DNA of 36,951 bases from Myxococcaceae bacterium (GTDB taxonomy: Bacteria > Myxococcota > Myxococcia > Myxococcales > Myxococcaceae), in the NCBI GenBank assembly GCA_019694595.1, contig JAIBBQ010000045.1, positions 1 to 36,951 of the forward strand, given 5' to 3'. Numbering within the stretch: position 1 is the stretch's first letter; each line of letters opens with the position of its first letter. The notes beneath the pieces were generated by a model. The model made no database searches, was not told the DNA's origin, and saw only the letters and a program-made list of their open reading frames with translations. Made by a program: the position numbers and the translations under genes. This document shows, in pieces, positions 7,705-14,742 of the stretch.

Positions 7705-7762
7705 GCGCCGCGGTCCCAGGTTTGACCAGCGGTACCCCCGCCCCTACCCTCGACGCGCCTCG

Positions 7763-9421
7763 ATGCTGCTGCTCCCTCTCGCCCTCATCCTCGCGCAGCC
7801 CGTCGACGCCGGCGCCGCGGTCGACGCCGGGGTGCTCGAAGCCCAGCTCAAGGAAGCCGAGGAGCCCACCGGCGAGCTGGAAGAGATGCGCGCCCTGGAA
7901 GAGTCCGCCATCGGCCAGAAGACGGGCCCGGCGGCGCCGGCGGAAGAGACCGTGCTGCGCGAGGCGCTGCTCGAGCTCGGCTACGGCCAGGGCACCCGCG
8001 AGCGGCTGCTCGACGGGCTCGACGCCGCGCGGGCGATGGGCGGCGCGGAGCTGCTGCTCGACCCGGTATCGGACGTGGAGAAGTTCGACGTCGCCCTGGT
8101 GCGCGACCGCTACGACATCCCCGTCGAGATGCACCCGCTGGTGGCCCAGTACATCCGCTTCTTCCAGGGGGCGGGCCGCAAGTGGTTCCGGCGGTGGATG
8201 TCGCGCTCCACCCGCTACGTGCCGATGATGACGCCCATCCTCGAGTCGCAGGGGCTGCCGCGCGACCTGGTGTACCTGGCGATGATCGAGAGCGGCTTCA
8301 ACACCTCGGCCCGCTCGTGGGCCGCCGCGGTGGGGCCGTGGCAGTTCATCCAGGCGACGGGCAAGCGCTTCGGTCTCAAGCAGGACTTCTGGGTCGACGA
8401 GCGGCGCGACTGGGTGAAGGCCACCGTGGCGGCGGGCCAGTACCTGAAAGAGCTGCACGACGAGCAGGGCCACTGGTACCTCGCCTGGGCCGGCTACAAC
8501 TCGGGCGGCGGCCGGGTGCGGCAGCTGGTCAACGCCACCCAGAGCAAGGACTTCTGGGTCCTCATCGAGGCCAAGCGCGGCTTCGCTAAGGAGACCAAGC
8601 ACTACGTGCCCAAGCTCATCGCGTGCGCGCTGGTGGCCCGCTACCCCGCGGCCTTCGGCTTCACGCCCGACGAGTTCCAGCCGCTGGACCCGCTGGAATA
8701 CGAGGAGCTGCCGCTGACCCAGCAGGTCGACCTCGACGTGCTCGCGCGCGCCGGCGGCTTCGACTTGCAAGATCTGGAAGAGCTCAACCCCGAGCTCAAG
8801 CGCTGGTGCACCCCACCCGCGAGCGCCGAGCACCCGTACGTGCTGCGCGTGCCCAAGGGGAAGGCGGAGCCCCTCGCGGCCGCGGTGGCCAAGCTGTCGC
8901 CTGCAGAACGGCTCAACTACGCGGTGCACCGGGTGAAGAAGGGCGACACGCTCTCGGCCATCGCCGCGCAGTACCACTCGGCCACCGAGGCGATCATGCA
9001 CCTGAACGGGCTCAAGTCGGCCCGCTCGCTGCGCGTGAACAACGACCTCATCATTCCGGTGCCGAGCCCGGCCGCGCTCAAGGCGGGCAAGGACGACCCG
9101 GCGCTCACCCGGCAGGTGGCGCAGGCCCGGCGCGCCGGCGTGGCGGCGAGCCGGCCGCAAGACGAGATCCCCGCCGGTACGCAGAGCGCCAAGGCGCAGG
9201 CCGCGCAGGGCACGGTGAAGGTCGACCAGGTCGACGGCAAGAAGCGCGTCATCTACGGCATCGCGCCGGGCGACTCGCTGTGGAGCATCGGCCAGCGCTT
9301 CGACTGCAGCGTGGGCGACCTGCGCAACTGGAACGAGCAGCTCGCGACCAGCCGCAAGCTCAAGGTCGGCGCTGCGCTCACCATCTGGCCCGGGCCCAAG
9401 GCCGAGCTGCCCAAGGGGTGA
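7763..9421 (+). CDS. mltD: MltD-type lytic transglycosylase with two LysM domains
   Basis: This 552-residue protein is predicted to cleave the MurNAc-GlcNAc bond of peptidoglycan with 1,6-anhydro product formation. A signal-like N-terminus (MLLLPLALILAQ) is followed by an acidic linker and the SLT catalytic domain. The domain shows catalytic Glu176 in MIESGFN, AAVGPWQFI (188-196) and AWAGYNSGGGRV (241-252), the hallmarks of family 1 enzymes. Two LysM peptidoglycan-binding domains follow, about 386-433 (VKKGDTLSAIA) and 496-543 (IAPGDSLWSIG). This domain order matches MltD. The N-terminus shows no lipobox, unlike E. coli MltD. It is the third gene of the plus-strand set and converges on the leucine-rich protein gene with a 12-nt gap. 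Confidence 0.95.
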   Translation: MLLLPLALILAQPVDAGAAVDAGVLEAQLKEAEEPTGELEEMRALEESAIGQKTGPAAPAEETVLREALLELGYGQGTRERLLDGLDAARAMGGAELLLDPVSDVEKFDVALVRDRYDIPVEMHPLVAQYIRFFQGAGRKWFRRWMSRSTRYVPMMTPILESQGLPRDLVYLAMIESGFNTSARSWAAAVGPWQFIQATGKRFGLKQDFWVDERRDWVKATVAAGQYLKELHDEQGHWYLAWAGYNSGGGRVRQLVNATQSKDFWVLIEAKRGFAKETKHYVPKLIACALVARYPAAFGFTPDEFQPLDPLEYEELPLTQQVDLDVLARAGGFDLQDLEELNPELKRWCTPPASAEHPYVLRVPKGKAEPLAAAVAKLSPAERLNYAVHRVKKGDTLSAIAAQYHSATEAIMHLNGLKSARSLRVNNDLIIPVPSPAALKAGKDDPALTRQVAQARRAGVAASRPQDEIPAGTQSAKAQAAQGTVKVDQVDGKKRVIYGIAPGDSLWSIGQRFDCSVGDLRNWNEQLATSRKLKVGAALTIWPGPKAELPKG

Positions 9422-9432
9422 GCGGCGCGCGG

Positions 9433-9477
9433 GTCAGCTGCCTCCCGGGCTGCCATCGCCTGGGATCTGCAGCTGAC
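9433..9477. terminator. Inverted repeat at a convergent gene junction
   Basis: GTCAGCTGC (9433-9441) and GCAGCTGAC (9469-9477) form a perfect 9-bp stem with a 27-nt loop. It lies 11 nt beyond the mltD stop and covers the last codons of the opposing gene. It could act as a terminator for mltD, but there is no T-tract and the long loop weakens the call. Confidence 0.28.
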
Positions 9478-11146
9478 GCGAAGCGAGCCGCCTCGGCCAG
9501 TACCGGTCGATGAGGCGCTGCTGCACCGGCGTGGAGTGACGGAGCACCCGCAGACCGAGGAGCCCCGCCCCCGTCGCCAGCGCCTTCACGTCGGCCGCGT
9601 CCAGGTCTTCCCCCGCCCGGAGCTTCAGCGTGCGCACCGACTCGGCCATCGGAGCCTCGGCGAGTGCGCGCAGCGCAGCCCGGGTCGGCCCCGCCCAGTC
9701 GAGGTCTTCCCACGGCGCGGAGCGGCGCTCGAGCAGCGCCTGCACGCACAGCGCTCCCGGGACTACCGGAGAGAGCGACCTCAGGTTCGGCGCGCGCTCG
9801 GCGTCGAGCCAGGAAGCGACGGCCTCGGGCCTGGACCAGCCGTCACGGGCGTAGAGCGCCAAGCTCTCCATGCGAGGCCACGCCCTGCCGAGCAGCAGGG
9901 GCTCCGCCGCCGGCCCGCCCTGGAGGGTGAGCTCGCGCAGGTGGCCGAGCCAGGGCGCGTCCTGCAGGCGCTCGACGGGGACCGCGGCCGCGTGAAGCCG
10001 GGTGAGCGCCGGAAGCGGACTGCGCGCCAGCTCGGTGATGACGCCGTCGTCCACCGCGCGCGGGAGCCGGTACGTCTCCACCGTGCGTCCCAGGACGGAG
10101 CCTTCGAGGCGCGGGAGCCGGGCGCGCTCGGCCGAGGACAGGTTGAGCTCCGTCAGCGGGAGCGCGGCGAGTCCGGTGACGTCGACCGTTCCCTGGGCGG
10201 CGATGGTCAGCTGGCGCAGCCCGGGAAACGCGCCGCGCAGCGCGTGCTCCACCAGCGGCTGCACGCTCTCGTTGCGCACGTGGAGGTGCAGGCCCTCGAG
10301 CCGCGGCCAGGCGCCCTCCGGCAGCGAGAAGGGCCCGCCGGTGAGCTCCACCCCGTAGAGCGTCAAGGAGCGGAGCCCCGGGGTCGCCTCGGCGCAGCGG
10401 CGCAGCGCGTCGGCGCTCAGTCGTCCCATGGCGAGCTGGAGCTCCTCCAGCGCCGGGAAGACCTGCCCCCCGAGCAGCTCGGCCACGAAGAAGGGGTTCT
10501 GGCTGCCCGCGCAGGTGAGCCCCAGCGACTTGAGCCCGTCGGCGCACGCCCAGGCGCGCGCCAGCCTCGCGGGCGCCGCGCTCAGCCGCACGTCGAGGCG
10601 CTCCAGGCCCCGCGCCTGCGGCAACGCGAGCAATTCCACCAGCTCGTCGACGGGCTCGACGCCGGTGTACGGGTCGCCGACCTCCAGGCTGCGCAGCATC
10701 GCGAGCAGCGGCGCCGCGCGCAGCAGGGTCAGCTCCACCAGGTCGCCGCGGATCGACAGGCCGTCGATGGGCAGGTCGCGCTCGAAGGTGGGCAGCGCTT
10801 CCCGCAGCTCGCCGCGCTCGAAGGCGGCCAGCGAGGGAACGTCGGACCGCAGCGACACCCACGCGGCGCCCAGGGGCCGCAGCCGCTGCAGCGCCCCGTG
10901 TACCTCGGTGAACCAGCGCCGGGCGGCGGGCTCCTCGAGGGCTTCCCGGCGGCGCTCCAGCGCTGGGGAACGGGCCGCCGGCGCCTGCGCCGCTAGCAAG
11001 AGCCCGAGCGCGCCGTACTCGCCGCGAACGTCGCCCTGCTCGGTGAAGCGGTCGGCCACCGCGAGCCGGAGCCGAGGGTCGCGCGCCGCCGCGCGCAGCT
11101 CGGCGACCCGCTCCCGGCTGAGGCTCCCGCTGCGGGTGACGCTCAC
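9434..11146 (-). CDS. Leucine-rich-repeat-like protein with TIGR02996-like N-terminus
   Basis: This 570-residue, probably cytoplasmic protein has no signal peptide. Residues about 15-55 (RLAVADRFTEQGDVRGEYGAL) resemble the 'repeat-companion' segment TIGR02996, which accompanies leucine-rich repeats in myxobacteria and planctomycetes. The rest is an irregular series of Leu-rich units, for example LEELQLAMGRLS, LRSLTLYGVELT, LEGLHLHVRNES and LRELTLQGGP, spaced about 25-45 residues apart, consistent with a solenoid for protein binding. The start is GTG 11146, with no clear ribosome-binding site. It lies 14 nt after the yccF stop on the same strand, so the two may be co-transcribed. Function unknown. 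Confidence 0.85.
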   Translation of the reverse strand: MSVTRSGSLSRERVAELRAAARDPRLRLAVADRFTEQGDVRGEYGALGLLLAAQAPAARSPALERRREALEEPAARRWFTEVHGALQRLRPLGAAWVSLRSDVPSLAAFERGELREALPTFERDLPIDGLSIRGDLVELTLLRAAPLLAMLRSLEVGDPYTGVEPVDELVELLALPQARGLERLDVRLSAAPARLARAWACADGLKSLGLTCAGSQNPFFVAELLGGQVFPALEELQLAMGRLSADALRRCAEATPGLRSLTLYGVELTGGPFSLPEGAWPRLEGLHLHVRNESVQPLVEHALRGAFPGLRQLTIAAQGTVDVTGLAALPLTELNLSSAERARLPRLEGSVLGRTVETYRLPRAVDDGVITELARSPLPALTRLHAAAVPVERLQDAPWLGHLRELTLQGGPAAEPLLLGRAWPRMESLALYARDGWSRPEAVASWLDAERAPNLRSLSPVVPGALCVQALLERRSAPWEDLDWAGPTRAALRALAEAPMAESVRTLKLRAGEDLDAADVKALATGAGLLGLRVLRHSTPVQQRLIDRYWPRRLASRQLQIPGDGSPGGS

Positions 11147-11160
11147 GCCGCGAGTCTACG

Positions 11161-11538
11161 TCAGGGGCGCTCGTGCACCCGGGTGCCGAAGGGCGCCAGC
11201 GCCACGAAGGCGAGCTTCAGGTGCTGCAGCGCGAAGGGAATGCCGATGAGCGTCGCCGCACACGCCAGCCCCAGCGCGATGTGGCTGAGGAAGATCCACA
11301 GGCCCGCGAAGAGGAACCACACCACGTTGAAGAGGAAGCTGGGGGCGCCCCCGTGGCCGCCGGTGAAGTCCTTCCCGAACGGGAAGAGCGCCAGGCCGGC
11401 GATCTTGAAGCACTGCACGCCGAACGGAATCCCCACCACCGTGAGGCACAGCAGCGCCCCGGCGAGCAGGTACTCCAGGGCGGTGAGGAGCCCGCCGCCG
11501 AACAGCGCCCACAGCACGTTGAGGACGAAGCGCACCAT
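11161..11538 (-). CDS. yccF: YccF family inner-membrane protein
   Basis: This 125-residue integral membrane protein has two tandem copies of the YccF (DUF307) motif. The first half contains VLNVLWALFGGG and VVGIPFGVQCFKIAGLALFPFG; the second contains LFNVVWFLFAGLW and LIGIPFALQHLKLAFVALAPFG. The length and internal duplication match the family, whose biochemical role is not established. The start ATG 11538 gives MVRFVLNVLW, the usual family N-terminus. It is divergent from the alpha-2-macroglobulin gene, with 117 nt between the starts. Confidence 0.93.
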   Translation of the reverse strand: MVRFVLNVLWALFGGGLLTALEYLLAGALLCLTVVGIPFGVQCFKIAGLALFPFGKDFTGGHGGAPSFLFNVVWFLFAGLWIFLSHIALGLACAATLIGIPFALQHLKLAFVALAPFGTRVHERP

Positions 11539-11655
11539 GATGCTCTCTACGCCAGGAATGCCGCCCGATTGCGTGCTTGCGGCATGGCCCCTGGAAGGAA
11601 CATCCTCCGCGCCGCGCGTGTCGGTCTGCTCGCGCCCCTTCGAGGGGGACCCCAC

Positions 11656-14600
11656 ATGAAACGTCTCGTCCGCGGCGCAGCCCGCACCCGCTGGTTGGTG
11701 GCCCTGGTGGGCCTGACCGCCGTGGTGCTCCTGGTGGTCTCCAGCCGGGTCTGCCTCAGCTCCGGCTTCCAGTACGGCCTGTGGGTGAACCAGTGCCCCG
11801 ACGGCGACCCGGTGCTCACCGTGAGCGCCGCCGGCTCGGGCCTGGCCCGCGGCGCCGAGCGCGAGCTGCGCATCATGGCGATGGCCCACTACACGACCGG
11901 CAAGGCCGACCTGCTCAGCTCCGCGGTGGTGGAGTCCTTCACCCCGACCGTGACCCTGGTCGACGGCGCCAAGGAGACGCCGCTCGAACCCAAGAAGGGC
12001 TGGAAGACGGAAGGCGGTCAGCAGGTGGGCCTCATCACCATCCCCACGGTGAACGACGGCGACTACAAACTGCGCGTGAAGGTGACGTCCCGCGTGGGCA
12101 CCGCCCAGGCCGACCTGCCGCTCGCGCTGTACGCCCCGGCCCGCATCCACGTGCTCACCGATCGCCCCCTCTACGAGCCGGGCAACACGGTGAAGTTCCG
12201 CGCGCTCGCGCTCAAGGGCAACGACCTCACGCCGCTCGACGAGCGGCCCGGCACCTGGTTCGTGCGCGACCCGAGCGGCGAGGTGGTGATGCAGGAGCGC
12301 GTCGCCGCCGGCGCGTGGGGCGTGGTCACCGGCTCCTTCCCGCTCGACGGTCAGGCCACCAGCGGTGCGTGGACGGTGGAGTGGGCGTCGGGCAACCACT
12401 CGGGCTCGCGCAGCTTCGACGTGCGGCCCTTCACCCTGCCCCGGTTCCGCGTGGAGACCACCCCGGGCAAGCCGTTCTACGGGCGCGGCGAGCGGCCGGT
12501 GCTGCGCGGCGAGGTCCGCTACAGCTCGGGCGCCCCGGTGCCCGACGCCAAGCTCGAGTTCACCTGGAGCACCTCGGGCGAGTGGCCCCCGCCCACCGCG
12601 TGGACCGACGGCTCCGCGCTGCCCAAGGCCGCCTCGGCCGGCGCCAACGGCCGCTTCAGCGTCGAGCTGCCCGCGGTGCCGATGGACCTGCAGGGCAAGG
12701 CGACCCTGAGCGCGCACGTCTCGGCGACCGACCGCTCCGGCGACCGCATCGACGCCAGCGCGTCGATCCTCCTGTCGGAGGACCCCATCTCCGTCGACGC
12801 CGTCACCGAGCTCGAAGGTGGCCTCATCGAGGGCTTCAACAACCGCCTCTTCCTGCGCGCCACCACCGCCGACGGCCGCGTGCTCCCGGGCGCCGACCTC
12901 GTGGTGCGCCGCCTGTGGGAGCCCACCGACAAGGGCACCGCCACCAAGGCCGACGAGGACGGCGTCGCCCAGCTGCAGGTCGACCCCGGCCCCGCGGTGA
13001 ACGTGGTCATCCCCCCGCAGCCGTTCCGGCCTCCGCCCCGCGCCAAGCAGGTCACCCGCGGCGAGCTGGTCGACCACTTCGCCGAGGACTCCGAGCCGTC
13101 GCTCGCCGACCGCCTCGCCTTCGACCGCCTGGAGTCGAGCCTCGAGCGCTGCACCCGCTACGCGGACGCCGACGACCAGGCCCGGGGCGCGGTCTCCGTC
13201 GACGCCTCGGGAGCCGTGCGAACCACCGCCTTCACCGACACCGCCCTGGGCCGCTGCGTGGAGCAGGGCCTCAAGGGCCTGCGCCTGGGCACCGGCAAGG
13301 AACGCCTCTTCACCGTCAGCTACGCCTTCAACGACGAGGACCTGCCGCGCTTCGTGGTGGAAGCGAACACCAGCGCCGCCAACGGCCCGCTGGAAGCCGA
13401 GGAGCAGGCCATCAACCAGGCGATGAGCGACGTGCGCGACTGCGCCCCGCCCACCGTCGTCTCCGGCGTGCTGCCCCGCCGCGCGGTGTGGAGCCGCAGC
13501 TACAAGGGCAAGCAGCTCGAGCTGCGCTGGGTGAGCAACCCCGACGGCGAGCGCAAGCTGGAGTCGGTCGCCGCCTGTGTCGAAGGCCGCCTCAAGAAGC
13601 TCGAGCTCAAGGGGATGGGGCCGCTCGAGGACCGCGACCCGTCGCAGGACGTGGCGGACCTCGGCTTCGTGTCGGTGCGCGTCGACGCGCCCGCGAAGTA
13701 CGAGGCCGAGCGCCCGCAGGCGACCATCATGGAAGGGTACGAGCTGTCGGTGACCGCCAAGGCGGGCAAGGAGGTGCTCGGCACCACCCGCGTGCGCCTG
13801 CGGCCGGGTGCGGTGCCGCCGCTGCGGCTGCGCCTGAGCTCCCAGCTGGTGAACCCCGGAGACGTGGTGGAAGCCCAGCTCCTGCGCGGGCCCGATTTCC
13901 AGGGTGACCTGCCGGAGCTCGCGTACCTCGAGCTCGGCCGCACCACGAAGGAAGAGAAGGTCGACCGCACCAAGAAGACGGTGAGCTTCACCATTCCCAA
14001 GGACGCCCAGGGCTGGGCGCGCATCAGCGCGCTGAGCGCCCAGGTGTTCCTCTTCGTGCGCCCGCAGTCGCCGCTCGCGGTGTCGGTGAAGAGCGAGAAG
14101 GAACGCTACGCGCCGGGCCAGCTCGCGCGCCTCGAGCTGGAGACGCGCATCGGCGATCAGGGCAAGAGCGCCGCGGTAGGCCTCTTCGGCGTCGACGACA
14201 GCCTCGGCCAGCTGGTGAGCCTGCCCGGGGCAGACGAGCTGTCCTCGCTGCGCCCGCAGGTGAGCTCGAGCGGAGGCTTCGGCGGTCTCGACGCCCAGGC
14301 GCTGATGCTCGGCCGCATCCGCGGGGCGCAGGCCCAGGCGGCCACCCTGCTCAAGGTGAACGCCCTGCCCCCGCCGTCGGAGATCGAGCCGTCGCTCTCG
14401 GTCAGCGGCGGGAGCACCTTCGACCCCAACGAGGCGCTCACCGACCGCTTCTACGGCGTGCTGGAAGAGCTGCACGCGCAGGTGCGCACCTGGGAAGCCA
14501 AGGCCCCCGAGGCCGAGAAGATGTCGCCGCGCACCATGGCCCGGCTGTGGAGCCAGGCCATCGACGCGGTGGAAGCGCGCCACGAGAACGCCCGCGACGC

Positions 14601-14742
14601 GTTCCACCGCAAGCTGCGCCTGCACCGGCTGCCGGCCGATCTGCTGGCGCTCACCGACCCGCGGCAGGTGGTGGTCGCGGGAACCCGGCTCCCCGAGGAC
14701 ACCGAGAACTGGTCCGCCTGGGTGGCGAAGGAGAAGCCATGA
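11656..14742 (+). CDS. Alpha-2-macroglobulin-like protein, N-terminal half, with AgmX/PglI-like inserts
   Basis: This 1028-residue protein has an N-terminal membrane anchor or signal (about 14-30). Macroglobulin domains follow: an MG2-type domain (about 162-256, ARIHVLTDRPLYEPGNTV), another about 262-372, and later beta domains (about 715-850) including a LFGVDDSLGQL segment like the alpha-2-M_N_2 region. Two segments at about 490-558 and 588-650 look like AgmX/PglI C-terminal modules, each with a Cys pair (499/534 and 596/641) and, in the first, VSVDASGAVRTTAF and LGRCVEQGLKGLRL. Bacterial alpha-2-macroglobulins are envelope proteins proposed to trap proteases. ATG 11656 was chosen because CGAGGGGG precedes it and the hydrophobic anchor follows; the frame is open upstream but overlaps antisense yccF. 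Its TGA overlaps the next ATG (ATGA). Confidence 0.85.
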   Translation: MKRLVRGAARTRWLVALVGLTAVVLLVVSSRVCLSSGFQYGLWVNQCPDGDPVLTVSAAGSGLARGAERELRIMAMAHYTTGKADLLSSAVVESFTPTVTLVDGAKETPLEPKKGWKTEGGQQVGLITIPTVNDGDYKLRVKVTSRVGTAQADLPLALYAPARIHVLTDRPLYEPGNTVKFRALALKGNDLTPLDERPGTWFVRDPSGEVVMQERVAAGAWGVVTGSFPLDGQATSGAWTVEWASGNHSGSRSFDVRPFTLPRFRVETTPGKPFYGRGERPVLRGEVRYSSGAPVPDAKLEFTWSTSGEWPPPTAWTDGSALPKAASAGANGRFSVELPAVPMDLQGKATLSAHVSATDRSGDRIDASASILLSEDPISVDAVTELEGGLIEGFNNRLFLRATTADGRVLPGADLVVRRLWEPTDKGTATKADEDGVAQLQVDPGPAVNVVIPPQPFRPPPRAKQVTRGELVDHFAEDSEPSLADRLAFDRLESSLERCTRYADADDQARGAVSVDASGAVRTTAFTDTALGRCVEQGLKGLRLGTGKERLFTVSYAFNDEDLPRFVVEANTSAANGPLEAEEQAINQAMSDVRDCAPPTVVSGVLPRRAVWSRSYKGKQLELRWVSNPDGERKLESVAACVEGRLKKLELKGMGPLEDRDPSQDVADLGFVSVRVDAPAKYEAERPQATIMEGYELSVTAKAGKEVLGTTRVRLRPGAVPPLRLRLSSQLVNPGDVVEAQLLRGPDFQGDLPELAYLELGRTTKEEKVDRTKKTVSFTIPKDAQGWARISALSAQVFLFVRPQSPLAVSVKSEKERYAPGQLARLELETRIGDQGKSAAVGLFGVDDSLGQLVSLPGADELSSLRPQVSSSGGFGGLDAQALMLGRIRGAQAQAATLLKVNALPPPSEIEPSLSVSGGSTFDPNEALTDRFYGVLEELHAQVRTWEAKAPEAEKMSPRTMARLWSQAIDAVEARHENARDAFHRKLRLHRLPADLLALTDPRQVVVAGTRLPEDTENWSAWVAKEKP

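Noticed and set aside
11173-11655. Upstream extension of the macroglobulin gene
   Set aside because: It lies antisense to yccF, which is a clear family member, and the ATG at 11656 has a good ribosome-binding site followed by the membrane anchor.
11161-14625. 1154-codon minus-strand open frame antisense to the macroglobulin
   Set aside because: Composition (His, Arg, Gly, Val, Ala-rich) is typical of an antisense shadow in high-GC DNA and no domain is visible; only its last part (yccF) is real.
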